Source: Aedes albopictus (taxonomy: Eukaryota; Arthropoda; Insecta; Diptera; Culicidae). From it: 64,000 bases of DNA. Below, one piece after another: positions 1 to 10,840 of the stretch. The stretch spans positions 77,517,734-77,581,733 of the forward strand of contig NC_085136.1 of assembly GCF_035046485.1 (NCBI RefSeq), read 5' to 3'. The first letter of the stretch is position 1; each line of letters begins with the position of its first letter. Position numbers and translations under genes: made by a program. Below the pieces are notes generated by a model, which worked only from the letters and a program-made list of their open reading frames with translations, was not told where the DNA came from and did no database searches.

Positions 1-330
1 GTGAAAAAACTAATATATTTGCATATTTTATGGTACTCCTTACATTTTAGCCCCTTTAACGTATTTTTCCTGAAAACTACAATTCAATAGCTTTCAAACA
101 AAAAGAGAAGTTTAAAATCCGTCAACTGGTTCAAAAGTTACGATTTTTTGAAAATTTTTAGTTTTGAAAAACCTTAATTTTTTGGACCACCCTATATGAA
201 AATTGGTCACCCTAATGACGAAATAAAAAAATACGGGTATAATTATTTCCGAAGAACTACAAGCCCACAAAGTTTCACGACAATCGGAGATGCACTATAT
301 CGTTTTTCTATGGAATGGCTGCATAGCTAA
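1..330. other. AT-rich intergenic, no gene seen
   Basis: No coding potential or recognisable element ends are visible. The right edge runs into the tandem CCATCTTGGAT repeat. Confidence 0.5.
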
Positions 331-860
331 ACTACCATTCCGTTGCCGCCATCTTGGATATGTTTCGCCATCTTGGATATGTTTCGCCATCTTGGATTCC
401 AAAATGGCGTCGGATATTCCTTTTTGAGTTCTACTCATGAAGCCCGAACGATAATTACCCATATTGCATGGCATCATAGCTCAAACTATCATTCCGTGGC
501 CGCCATCTTGGATATGGTCCGCCATCTTGGATATGGTCCGCCATCTTGCATTTCGAAATAGAGTCAAATGTCGATTTTTGACTTCTACTCATGAAGCCCG
601 ATCGATAGATACCCATATTGCATGACATTGTAGATCAAACTACCATTCCACGGCCGCCATCTTGGATATGGTCCGCAATATTGGATTTCAAAATAGCGTT
701 GGATATTCATTTTTGAGTTCTACTTATGAAGCCCGACCGACAGATACCCAATACCCATATTGCATAGTATCCGAAGTAGCATTGTCGTTAAAAAGCATAT
801 ATTCTGGAGTTTTGACCGCCATTTTGGAACAGAAGCCGCCATCTTGAATTCCAATACCCC
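331..860. repeat. Tandem repeat, about 154-bp unit with CCGCCATCTTGGAT motif
   Basis: Three full units and a partial fourth begin near 331, 485 and 638 with ACTA(C/T)CATTCC followed by CCGCCATCTTGGATATG. Each unit then carries a conserved stretch with TACTCATGAAGCCCGA and CCCATATTGCAT. Short ORFs across it are artefacts of the repeat. The same CCGCCATCTTGGAT and CCATATTGCATGG words recur at 47110-47290 inside another element, so this is a dispersed family. Confidence 0.75.
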
Positions 861-1644
861 TACTACCACTTCCACATCCTAAGAAATGTGTATGCCAAAT
901 TCGATTGAAATTTATTGACACATTCCAGAGTTATGCCTATATTCCGGCACACATATTTAGACACGTACATACATATAAACATACAAATAGACAAACATAT
1001 ACAACCATGCATACATCGACTTTTGTATGTATTGATCAACAACTCTGCCGAAGAAATGAACTATAAATTATTAACCATTGCCAAGATTCCAGGGAATTTT
1101 TTTTTCGCATTGGAAATGAAGCTCATAGATCGTGACAGTATGTATTCTTTGCAGCATCGTTTACGCCACCTAATGAACCAGTCACGAACTATACTGTCCA
1201 CTATGAGCAAGGCATGGCACTATAGGATATCAGGCGGACAAAAATCAGAAAAGTGACTCCCACCAATGCTTGTTCTGAAATTTTCTATCAATAATAAACA
1301 TATAAACTAAGAAAAATCTAGAATTTCAAGATTCTAGCTGATGTAGTTACAAAGATATTGAGTATCAAAGTTGAATAAAGCCAAAAAATGTAATTTTCGC
1401 AAAAAAACAACACATAATTTTAAATCGATATTTTTTAATTAATATCATCATTATCTATTGGTTTCAATACATCATTGGTAAGGTAATGAAGCAAGCTTTC
1501 CAACAAACAGTTGGGTTTGTGAAATAGTTGAACAATTGTAAGAAAAAAGGTACAAGAAGAAGAAGAAGTTGAAAAAGGCATGAGATTAAAATTTTGTTAA
1601 TCGGCATCTTTTTTTCCCAAACATTCCCAGGCTCAAAATCAGTA
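861..1644. other. Intergenic, no gene seen
   Basis: AT-rich sequence with a short ACATA-rich stretch near 950-1010. The ORF at 915-1256 resembles no known family and is composition driven. Confidence 0.4.
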
Positions 1645-1869
1645 GGGTATCGCGCTACTTGGGCGGTGGTTTTCTTCGTCTGTTATTTTCGTCTGTTTTC
1701 CACTGTAACTCGGTCAATTTTGAACCGATTGACTTGAAATTTTGTACACGGGTAGATACTATACCTATCTCACCGCATTCCAAGAATTGTGTCAATTGGT
1801 TCAAGATTGACTGAGTTATAGTGGAAAACAGACGAATATAGAAGCCACCGCCCAAGTAGCGCGATTCCC
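1645..1869. mobile_element. Palindromic MITE with TA target duplication
   Basis: The 225-bp element starts GGGTATCGCGCTACTTGGGC and ends with the near-exact reverse complement (GCGCGATTCCC), flanked by TA at 1643-1644 and 1870-1871. The inverted arms extend inward past a shared CGTCTGTTTTCCACT stretch and a GGTTCAA/TTGAACC block. TA duplication plus long inverted arms suggests mobilisation by a Tc1/mariner transposase (inference). It has no coding capacity. A diverged relative lies at 55790-55958. Confidence 0.8.
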
Positions 1870-2139
1870 TATATGGTCAAGCTTTAGGTCTACACTAATG
1901 ATTTTGTATGCGAAATGCTGCGGTAAATTGCGGTCTTGGGAGATTCAGCGTTTTTTACGCACGGGACCGCCTGGGCGCGCCCCTTGAGATTAAACGACGA
2001 TTCTCGAACATTCTATTAAGCAAATTCCCTTGGAATGCATTTTGGAATGTAACTACACAAGAGATTTGATCATTCTAAGCACAAAAAAAAAACAAAATAA
2101 AAATATAAAAAAATTTAACAAATTCAAACTTTATATATA

Positions 2140-3060
2140 CAGGGGATAGACAAAATGATCGGGACAGGCAAAATTTTCACTTTTCAAAAAATGATTAATT
2201 AGCTGTAATTATTCGAAAAGTGCATCAAATATTCTCAAATTTTTACTGTAAGTTCTTCAACTAGTTGTGTATCAGTGGACAAAATTTGGAAAAGATCGGA
2301 CAATTCTTCACGAAGTTATAAAGATTTTTGAAAATGGTAAAATTATCCGATAGCCAACTTTGAGCTGTTATATCTCCGGATTCAATGAACCGAATGTAAT
2401 GAAATTTTGACCATTAAGTACTTATATAATGAGCTATGAAAAACCATTGACTTAACTTAATATTCTTCACACGGAAGAAAATTATAACGATTAGATTATT
2501 TTTCTAATAAAACACCAAATTATTCAAAACATCAACACCGTTTCAAAATTCAAGATGCAAATTATAGTTCATTTAGTTTCCCTCTAATTGACTTATATAT
2601 AAATGCGTTTTTAAGGAAAGTAACAACATAGCCGCCAATAAATTGAAAAAGTAATGGGATGCATAATAAAAATAGACCAATTTAGTAAAAAATCGTGAAA
2701 AAAATTAAATCGCTATAACTTTTTCGCTTGTTAAAAAATTCAAGTTAAGTCAAATGTTTTCCAGAGTTCATTATATAAGTCATGAATGGTTAAAATTTCA
2801 TTGCAATCGGTTAATTGAATCCGGAGGTATAACAGCTCAAAGTTTTCTATCGAATAATTTTATCTTTTTCAAAAATCTTTATAACTTCGTGAAGAATTGT
2901 CCGATCTTTTCCAAATTTTGTCCACTGATACACAACTAGTTGAAGAACTTACAGTAAAAATTTGAGAATATTCGATGCACTTTTCGAAAAGTTACAGCTA
3001 GTTGAACATTTTTTGTATAGTGAAAATTTTGCCTGTCCCGATCATTTTGTCTATCCCCTG
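2140..3060. mobile_element. Foldback/MITE with about 320-bp inverted arms, TA target duplication
   Basis: The ends are CAGGGGATAGACAAAATGAT and its reverse complement, flanked by TA at 2138-2139 and 3061-3062. The two arms stay alignable for about 320 bp (2140-2460 against 2740-3060) with scattered mismatches. The central 280 bp is AT rich and non-coding, and the ORF at 2754-2939 lies in the right arm. The TA duplication suggests a Tc1/mariner-mobilised non-autonomous element. Confidence 0.85.
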
Positions 3061-3357
3061 TATGTATTATCAGTTATTTGACCATATTGAAAATACGCCC
3101 TTTTCAAAACTTGGTCGTGATGTTTAAAAATGTTCATAAACAATATATTTTAGTCGAACCAACTACAGAATTCCAACAAATCCTCGAAAATATGACGAAA
3201 ATATTTTTGTCCGCCTGCTTGTATGGGAATCCGCCATAGTGCATGGGTGCGGAGAACATCTTCTCTGAAGAAAGTTTTCTAACATTTTGCATAATTCTGG
3301 AGATATTCACATCAAAAGGACTGTCCTATTTATAGTTATAGTTCAGTTGTTTATTAT

Positions 3358-4105
3358 CACACTTAGTTATTAATACCGAACTCGGTTAAATTTTAAAACG
3401 AATTTCATCGGTTGCACATGGAAAACCGACAATTTCGGTTGATTTGTGATAATTTGACGACTGAAACCGAGAGTTCGTTGCAAAAGACAGTTTTTGACAA
3501 ACTGATATGTCAAAACTACCGAACATGTCGGTTTACTTCTGAAATATACGGATTCGGTTGGCAGATACCGGTAAGTGCTTGCAGATGTGAAGCAGATGCT
3601 GGTAAGTGCTTCGTTTATCCGTCCGATAACGAACATGTCAATTAATGTGTGTTTAACTACTATTTTCAGATTATTTTCCAGTTCATTTCTCACAAGTATC
3701 GACATCCAGTAGTAAGCAAATATTCGAAGATTCACGTGATCATCATCTGGAAACAAGTTTTAAAATGCAAATTCCATAAGACAAGTGTAACTGAAAAGAA
3801 TTACAAATAAAGCATATTCATATAGTCCAAGTTGTCCCAAACTTAATATTTTGTGGATCTGAATCCCTAGAAATCGAAAATAGATTCCAATAAGATTTAT
3901 TAAATTTAATTCAACCGATGTTCGGTTAGCCACGCTATTCGTATTCAACTTTAACCGACTCCATCGGTTAGTTTGACAATTAGAGCCAAATCCAAATTTC
4001 ACCGAACGCTCGGTTTATTAACGTGGAACCGAGCAGCCAACCGAGAGTTCAGCAGATAAAAACTCGGTTGAATTCTAACGGAGTTCGGTTCTTTTTTTAA
4101 GTGTG
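3358..4105. mobile_element. MITE with CACACTTA ends and dense CGGTT/AACCG motifs
   Basis: It starts CACACTTAGTTATTAATACC and ends TTTTTTTAAGTGTG, giving imperfect terminal inverted repeats that continue into ACCGAACTC. About twenty copies of TCGGTT or AACCGA lie in both orientations across the 748 bp, like transposase-binding subterminal repeats. No clear target duplication was found, so the borders could be off by a few bases. The ORFs inside are repeat shadows. Related ends occur at 59320-60205. Confidence 0.6.
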
Positions 4106-4224
4106 AGAAGAATGGCACTGTTATAGTTCCGTTTGGTGGAGGAAGGTAAGAGTTATTTTCATACCCAAAAACGGCAAAGCTAAGACACACAGACCTTCTT
4201 TTGAAAAATTAACTGTAGATAAAA

Positions 4225-4483
4225 TCTATATAAATAAAAATGGATTGGTGTTTGTATGTCACGAATAGGCTCGGGAACGGGTCAACAGATCGACATGATT
4301 CTTTCACTGTTGCATTCCGCCAGGGCTCCGACGTGTTTCTACGAAAAAATGATTAGTAAAAGTGACCGGGAAGGCAAGAAAAACTTGAAAATCTGAAATT
4401 CTATTTTGAGGGGCATTTCTTCATGGAACCGGATGTCCAAAAACAGAGTAGGCAGGCAGGACGACGTTTGCCGGGACTGCTAA
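4225..4483 (+). mobile_element. Helitron-like non-autonomous element
   Basis: It begins TCTATATAAATAAAAATGG and ends ACGACGTTTGCCGGGACTGC followed by TAA. These resemble the 5' TC and 3' CTRR (here CTAA) ends of insect Helitrons, with a weak GGCA/TGCC stem near the 3' end. The left neighbour is A, as expected for A/T insertion, but the right neighbour is C, not T. No Rep/helicase coding is present. The call rests on remembered end sequences. Confidence 0.5.
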
Positions 4484-4489
4484 CAGAGA

Positions 4490-5384
4490 AAATATTTTGC
4501 AAATAAGTTCATACTTCAAAACTCACCAGCTGAATGAGTTACAATTTGCCTATTCAAAAGACAAGTGAGCGATAACCAAGCTTTGCATACGTTTAGGGGC
4601 AGCAGCAGGGACAGGAGTCCAGGGGCTTGACGATCCCTCCCTTCTGCGAGTCAGGTGGGAGCCTAGGATTCTTTTCAAACCATATCCACACACCAGTGTA
4701 GACTTACCACCTTTGGCAAAGCTACTGAATGTCAACGCAACCCCATAATCCCATCCCTTCCTAAAATATTATTGTTTCCCTTAAGGACAAACGTCTTGAC
4801 ATCTCGCTTCAACAGTGCATCAAAACTTCAAACGCACAAATCTCAAGAAGCAAGCTTCACACAACAGTGCATTTTATTATTTTGTTCTTGCTCACTTGTA
4901 ATTAGCTTAAAATAAGAAGATCAGTTGCGCTGGTTTTGTTTACGAAGAGATTTGTGCCCTCGAAATAGTGATTAGGTGCCAAAGTCGGCCATTGTGGCAG
5001 CCATTTTGGGATTCTTCCAAGTCTGTCCTTAACCTCGGCCAAACCGCGAGTTTTACGGTTCCCCAAAACTAACATAGTCGTTAAGAAGCCAACATGAAAT
5101 TGTAAATAATAATTCAAAATGAGCATGGTTCCGTAATGCCTAATGGCGCATGAGCCTTCAAATAAATGATTAAGTAAAAACCTTTGGTATCGGGAGGTGA
5201 CCGAGCACTGGGGCATACGGATTGCTCAAGTGGAGTAAGCCTAGGAGTAGTGGCGGGGGCCCAGCAGTGGGCTTCAAGTTAAGCCTCTTCAGAAATTCCA
5301 CACATCCGGAAGCAACTCTACAAATACAAGCGACATGACTCCACTTCCAAAGTATCATTGCCCAGCTAGGAATGCCTCGGGTAC
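4490..5384. other. Intergenic, no gene seen
   Basis: The short ORFs (4550-4735, 4902-5216, 5170-5358) resemble no recognisable protein. The right part may be outer 5'-UTR of the LINE that follows, but I cannot place that border. Confidence 0.35.
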
Positions 5385-5845
5385 ATCAGGAACGATGCCA
5401 GTAAGTCACTGATTATGGTATACTGGACATGCTTTGTAATCGGGAACTGAGATGGTACATAGGTAACTATGCACAAGTGAGCTGGTAGCGACGGCATTCT
5501 ACCCTCTTCTATCCTCTAAAGTCGGATAACACTAACTTGAAACGGCGGCTGGGCTAATGTCGGCGCTGTCATGCGTCAAATAAAACCGTGGCGTTGCCTT
5601 AAAGTACGTTCCTGAGTTGTGCCCAGTTTAGGCAACTAATTGAGTGGAGGTAGGTTCGCTGATCCGGCTCTGAGCTCAGTCCCCATAAGGGCCTGGGCCA
5701 ATCCTCGGATGACCTCCCTGCTTGTATAGATAACCTCCAACATCATTGGCGACTGCTTTATTTGCTGTGAGGGATAGCGGCTCTAAGGGGGGCCCAACAG
5801 AAATGATCACTACTAAATCCATGAAAAACAACAATGTGATCGAGA

Positions 5846-7048
5846 GTGAAGAGGCAGAGGGAACGGCGCTTAACCCGCCCGCGCGAGGAGGACTGCCGAG
5901 ATCGCCACTTAAAGGCGCTCGTGTACAGGAGGAGCACGAGGCGGCACAGCACCGGCCGACGAAGCACAGATCTCACGCGGGACCGCAACAGAAGCGATCT
6001 ACGATCTAAGATGTTCGTAGTTGCCGAACAGCTGGACGAGCTGATGGGCTACACGAGCCGACGGACTACCATCAGCAAAGATCTGAAACAGGGCCTGCTG
6101 AAGCTCCGCAAACGGACAGCTTCCTCTTTACTGGCAACGCGATGATGCAGCACGAAACCATGTAGCTCGCTTGAGCCGTAGCTGAGAGGTCAAACCGCCC
6201 TACGGCTCGAGCTCCATGGTCGAAACCTGCCGAGGAGACGCAGCCCAAGAAGCCTCCGGCAGACGTGGGCGAAAAGCCAAAGAAGATGTTGAGAAAAGTG
6301 AAACCAGCCCGCAAGCGCGAACGGAGTGACGCACTGGTCTTCAAAACAGAGGCGGATACATACGCCGAGGTGCTGAGGGTCATGCGAGGCGTAAATCGTC
6401 TCTCGCTGCTGAGAGCGGATGTAAAAAGCATTCGGCAGAACTGGAGAGGGGCTGTTCATAAACCACGTAGACCAAAATTTGGCAATCTCAGCCCCCTCCT
6501 CCCCCCTCGTAGATTTGAAATTTGAATGGAGCGTAGACTCTGGCCAGACCCCCCCCCAAAGTCTACGTGGTTTATGAACGGCCCCAGAGATGATGCTAGT
6601 GCTGAAGGAGGCGGCCAAGAAAGGCACCTCCTACAAGGCACTAGTTCAGGAGATACTTGGCGAAAAAGTGCAGGTGAGAGCCCACACGGCGGAGGCGTTT
6701 CTCCCAGTGTAAAAACCTGGACGAGATCGCCGACGCAGAGGAGCTCACAGCCGTACTTAAGCAACAGTGCGAGGTAGATGCAGATTGCAAAGTGATCGCC
6801 ACGATCAAGCTCCCTGTAGGGGAGCTGAATAAGACAACTGCAGTTGGCAAGATCTATGTAAGTAGGCTTGTCAGTGTTCCCGCTCAGCATGATCGCGCCA
6901 CCAGAGGCGTGTTTCGAATGCTTCGAGCAAGGACATAAGTCGCGGGCCAGGAGCAAACTCTGCATGAAGTGTGGAACACGGCGAACAAGGGACACATGAC
7001 AGGCGGGCCTAAATGTCCAGGCACGCGAGGGGGTCGAACCAACCGATG
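5846..7048 (+). pseudogene. LINE ORF1 (gag-like) pseudogene with zinc knuckles
   Basis: Several frames together give a LINE nucleocapsid-type protein that would bind the element RNA. One frame (6265-6447) reads RERSDALVFKTEADTYAEVL and RVMRGVNRLSLLRADVKS. After the inserted MITE (6448-6585) the next block has LKEAAKKGTSYKALVQEILG and a stretch with VIATIKLP. Near 6907-6995 one frame shows CFECFEQGHKSR followed by CMKCGTRRTRD, two CCHC-like knuckles. At least one in-frame stop, several frameshifts and the MITE show it is dead. Confidence 0.65.
6448..6585. mobile_element. 138-bp MITE inside LINE ORF1
   Basis: The ends match over 25 bp with one mismatch: GGGG(C/T)TGTTCATAAACCA on the left and the reverse complement on the right, with CGTAGAC continuing inward. 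The interior carries C-runs (CCCCCTCCTCCCCCC) and a second CGTAGA motif. A diverged copy lies at 46936-47040. It interrupts the LINE reading frame. Confidence 0.8.
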
Positions 7049-7076
7049 ATAATGCAGGTTACATAGCTAAACCTGA

Positions 7077-7430
7077 ACCACTGTGAAGCTACACAACAGT
7101 TGCTGTGGCAGTCAGTCTCGAAGTCAAGTACAGACATCGCCCTACTATCGGACCCATACCGCATACCTAAGAATAAAGGAAACTAGGTCGTTTCCGGTCC
7201 AGGAAATAATTTCCACGCCGCACGAGGGCTTCGCAATAGCGAAGATCAACGGGGTGTACTACTGCAGTTGTTATGCCCTTCCCAGGTGGCCGATAGACCA
7301 GCTCTGCTGGATTCGTTAACAAGCGCAATAGTGGGATTGAGTCGCGTGTAGGAGCAATGCAGAGTCCATCATTGATGTGACCTTCTGGAGCTCGGGTCAA
7401 AACCCTAGCCCGGGCTCGTTTCTTCTGAAA
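7077..7430 (+). pseudogene. LINE ORF2 endonuclease fragment
   Basis: The frame from about 7077 reads LNHCEATQQLLWQSVSKSS and then IALLSDPYRIPKNKGN, the usual N-terminus of the apurinic-like endonuclease in R1-clade ORF2 (catalytic E/P region). A shifted frame gives EGFAIAKINGVYYCSCYALP, and a last piece near 7320-7420 gives SIIDVTF-like residues. The middle of the domain is deleted and frames change at least twice, so it is not functional. Confidence 0.6.
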
Positions 7431-8857
7431 TGCTTAAAAAGCATATTCTATTAACACATCCGTGATGTTATTCTGGCTAACATGCCTAGATATTCAGAAG
7501 CCACCTCCAATGAAGTACATGTTTTTTTTGCGCTTGTGCGTTTTACTGTGCCATTATAGGGCACTAATCACGTCTCGCCATGCAGTATCTATGTTCTACC
7601 GCTTTCTTGTTCAGCATTCATGATTGGAGCAAAACAATTTTCGTAGAATAGATTCGATACGAGATGCAGGTTTTATTATCCCTGGATCGGAGAGCTGAGT
7701 AGAGTTACCCTGCCCCTGTAAGTCAACCAGAACACCAAGCCCCAAACCTCAAATGTGCCACTTCCATCCTCATGATTTCCCTACATAATTGCAATCGCAA
7801 TGAACACTTTGACGCCATGTGACGGTATTTCCCGATCAGCAGCAGAAACAAATAATGAGTAATGAACAGAGCAGAGCTCCATCAGAGACAGCAAACGATG
7901 ACGACGAAAGGGGTGAGTGGGTAAATCTTTCTCGAACGAAACCAAAAAAAACGGGACTTGCAGCTTATGCTGCGAATATGTATGCTCAGTAGGCATCGCT
8001 TACCAAACTCTTTGCTTCCGGAGCATTTACGATGGTTGCTAGGATCGACGTGAATAACATGCCATGGTCCAAGTAAGTCTTGGACCACAGAATGTCGCCT
8101 ACTACTCGTGTCCAAGACCGAGAAAGCACAGGAATCCACGGTCGTAATAATGTTCCGTCGCCGTAAATATGTTTATCAAGCCATTCGTCATCCACCGTCA
8201 GATACTTCCGCTTGTATCATTCATGGAGCACATAGAACAACACCACAAAGTTGAAACACACACGTACGGGCCAGGGGCACTGAGCAACGACGGACGGCCA
8301 CAGGACGGGACACCTCCTACGCCACCGTCAACCTTCCAGACATCCAATTTCTACGAACGCAATGATGTCACCAAATCCCAGACGACAACGACGACGACAA
8401 TCGCTTCCTCCGCCTTCGTCGTCATCGTAATCTTCGTTCAAGTTTAATATCCCCACAGACCTTGAGAAAAATGCACTGACGATGATTGGCCACTTGGCTT
8501 CCGCGGCACTACGCGACGTGACGACCGAAAACCGAAAAAATCTTCCAACAACGACGACGTCCGCGATTTAGCTCTTTGCGTAACCCGAGAATTCGTCCGG
8601 AATCGGTAGCGAAATGGATTCACTGTGTTGTGCTGCTGTTGCTTCGGGAAATGATAACTTTCGAATGGGTTCCGTGCGCGAACGAGGATGGATTTTTCTC
8701 ACTCACTCACCACTTCTGAACTGACTGACTGGACTGCGATTTGGCTCCCCACAAAAAATCCACACAACCCATCCACACACAACCATCAACAGCGCGAAGC
8801 GAACGAACGGGACCGAGGAGTGGATGACAGACCAGCAGACAGCTTGCGTATTATATA
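7431..8857. other. No gene called; possible minus-strand promoter near 8690-8856
   Basis: No long ORF or element ends are seen. On the minus strand, TATATAATA near 8848-8856 is followed by TCAGTC/TCAGTT initiator-like motifs near 8727-8735 and then a consensus-like splice donor (GTGGTGAGTGAG) near 8700-8710. This could be a promoter and first exon of a gene running left, but no downstream exon was recognised. Confidence 0.25.
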
Positions 8858-8911
8858 CACTATAAATTCCATAGACTCGCGGAGTCGAAGACAACTGTAG
8901 CCAAACGAGCA

Positions 8912-8919
8912 TGACGTCA
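8912..8919. promoter_or_regulatory. Perfect CRE palindrome TGACGTCA
   Basis: Exact match to the CREB/ATF consensus. A second copy is at 9060-9067. Function is not shown; both lie inside an inverted-repeat unit. Confidence 0.25.
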
Positions 8920-9059
8920 CGATGTCGATAGCGACAATGAGCCATTTTACGAAGTGACAACAATGTTGATGATGATATTGGTTTTCACGGGTTATTGGAC
9001 ACTACCTCCTGTCAAAATTCATTCATAAAATCGGCTCGTAAAATAGACTATGGATTGCG

Positions 9060-9067
9060 TGACGTCA
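9060..9067. promoter_or_regulatory. Second perfect CRE palindrome TGACGTCA
   Basis: Exact consensus 148 bp from the first copy. Possibly only transposon sequence. Confidence 0.25.
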
Positions 9068-9126
9068 TATTCGCTCGCTGCACTCTAATTGACGGTAAAA
9101 CACACTAAAATAATATAATTATTATA

Positions 9127-9546
9127 CACAGGGAAAAATTTCTACTCAGTGGCTGAGTTGGCCTTACTCAGAAATCGAAAAATCCTTCACCGAGAAAAAA
9201 TTCTACTCAATGACTGAGTTGGCCTTACTCAGAAATCGAGAAATCCTTTGTTTTCTTACTCAGTTTCGGCTAAAAGTGGGACAACCCATTGGCAATGGGT
9301 TGTCCCACTTTTAACGGAAACTGAGTAAGAAAACAAAGGATTTTTCGATTTCTGAGTAAGGCCAACTCAGCCACTGAGTAGAAATTTTTCCCTGTGTTTG
9401 TTTTCTTACTCAGTTTCCGTTAAAAGTGGGACAACCCATTGCCAATGGGTTGTCCCACTTTTAGCCGAAACTGAGTAAGAAAACAAAGGATTTCTCGATT
9501 TCTGAGTAAGGCCAACTCAGTCATTGAGTAGAATTTTTTCTCGGTG
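9127..9546. mobile_element. Foldback MITE (209 bp) split by an inverted copy of itself
   Basis: The outer element begins CACAGGGAAAAATTTCTACT and ends AGAATTTTTTCTCGGTG, flanked by TA at 9125-9126 and 9547-9548. Each arm contains GAGTTGGCCTTACTCAGAAA and GTGGGACAACCCATTG and meets its partner at a short centre. Removing the inner copy (9188-9396) and one TT leaves 209 bp, the same length as the inner copy. The TA duplication fits a Tc1/mariner-type mobiliser. Confidence 0.85.
9188..9396. mobile_element. Inner inverted copy of the 209-bp foldback
   Basis: It starts CACCGAGAAAAAATTCTACT and ends AAATTTTTCCCTGTG, so its ends are the outer element's ends in swapped order. It interrupts the outer left arm between CCTT (9184-9187) and TTTG (9397-9400), consistent with a TT duplication. 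The diagnostic arm differences (CGAG/CGAA, GACTGAG/GGCTGAG, TTTCGGC/TTTCCGT) confirm the reversed orientation. Confidence 0.85.
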
Positions 9547-9589
9547 TATTGTTCAACCATGTCTCCGCGAGTCTATGGAATCTATAGTG

Positions 9590-10500
9590 TCTATACTTGC
9601 GCATGGAAGGTTTTTCTTATTGGAAAAAGTTGTAAATACGCACGCGACGCACGCACACCACCGACCGCATCAAACGTCAAAGGGAGGTGGTGTATCTGTT
9701 CGAACAAACGTTGTCTCGTTTGTCTGGCTGAAATACAGGCCCCTGGCATCAATGAAATTTATCGTAGCCAACATCTAACTGCCTTATACTCATATTCGTG
9801 CAAATTGAAACGAGCGTGTAATCAACAAACGCAGCTTTTGTTTGATGTTGTGAGCCACAAACGAAATCACATTCACAATGCGTGTTTGTTGGGTTACTTT
9901 ATTCAACTAATCGCATGCTCCTCTTACCGTACATTAATATTAAAGCGAGTTTGAAGTGTTTTGTGATCATAAGCGGTGGAAAAAATAATTCCAAAAACTT
10001 ATCAACAAACCAAAATAAACGTTAAACAAAAAATTGTTGATGTTTTCGCATTTGACAGTGGGCGCTATTTTTTAGCGCCCAGGACATCCTGTCTACCATG
10101 ATTCCAATGCATTGATATAGGCCGTGTCAGGGGCCTGCTGAAATACGATAAAGCGACATCTGTATTTGAAAATTCAAACTATTCTCTGCGATAGTTGACG
10201 ATGTGGGGGCTGCACAGCGTATACGTAGCTATAGCTCATTTGTAGGGGTCCAGCATTCCCTGATAAAAAATATCATAAAAATACGAAGAATTTCAAGCAT
10301 AATTCTTTAAATCGACGTATCTAACTTTTTCACTGATCTGAGTAAATTCATGGTCAATGTTGACGACCATTTCACTAAAATAGTTTTCTATAAAAAGACT
10401 TTTCATAAGTTTTTTCGTGCTTAACATCACCAGGGATATAGCACGCACTAGGTAAGAAAGAAAACCTACTCATTCCATATCATTTTCACAATGAATTTTG
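9590..10500. other. Intergenic, no gene seen
   Basis: ORFs at 9524-9778 and 9544-9954 show no family resemblance. A small inverted GGGCGCTA/TAGCGCCC is at 10062-10080. Confidence 0.35.
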
Positions 10501-10529
10501 ATAAAAATACACATACACCGGGTTGGTTA

Positions 10530-10840
10530 GAGATACGTCATGCCAGATACGTCGCTTTTGTATGGTGCCAGTTTGGTGTATCTGTTACTTTTGATCATAG
10601 GCGCCAACTTAGGGGGGGCAAGCATAGGTTTGCCCCCCCAATAATTGAGGATTTTTCAATTTTCCCATACAAAAAATCAGAAAAAACAGGCTTTGCCCCC
10701 CCAATAATTTGACCAAGTTGGCGCGTCTGCTTTTGATTTTGGCTAGATACGTCGTTTGGTTTTCTCATATATCATAACGGTGTATCTATCAGTAAAGTTG
10801 TAAACATCAAAATAGTTAGATACGTCGTTTCGAATAATAT
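10530..10840. repeat. Dispersed AGATACGTCG motif cluster
   Basis: AGATACGTC(G/A) occurs near 10528, 10542, 10744 and 10817, all in the same orientation. It is probably the remains of a short element, now split by the MITE at 10601-10724. Confidence 0.35.
10601..10724. mobile_element. Short MITE with GCGCCAACTT ends
   Basis: GCGCCAACTTAG at the left matches the reverse complement of CCAAGTTGGCGC at the right. Two inner blocks read TTTGCCCCCCCAATAATT, one after each end. It is non-coding and about 124 bp. Confidence 0.6.

Larger units (their letters stand above)
5385..7430 (+). mobile_element. Degenerate 5' half of an R1-like LINE
   Basis: In order this carries a GC-richer leader (about 5385-5745), a broken ORF1 (gag-like with zinc knuckles) and the start of ORF2 (endonuclease). 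It stops inside the endonuclease, so reverse transcriptase is missing. A 138-bp MITE sits in ORF1. The R1-clade element at 35512-39344 has the complementary 3' half, but I cannot say whether they are one family. The assignment rests on motif style (CCHC pair; NHCEATQQLLWQSVSKSSTD opening of ORF2). Confidence 0.65.
8858..9589. mobile_element. Inverted-repeat unit carrying a nested foldback
   Basis: A 27-bp sequence CACTATA(A)ATTCCATAGACT + CGCGGAG at 8858-8884 is repeated inverted at 9563-9589 with one mismatch. The 650 bp between them contains the nested foldback at 9127-9546 and two TGACGTCA palindromes. No clear target duplication is seen, so whether this is one element or two opposed repeat copies is open. 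Confidence 0.5.

Noticed and set aside
6190..6995. Long minus-strand ORFs over the LINE ORF1 region
   Set aside because: Antisense to the gag-like sequence and crossing the MITE; the plus strand shows the zinc knuckles.
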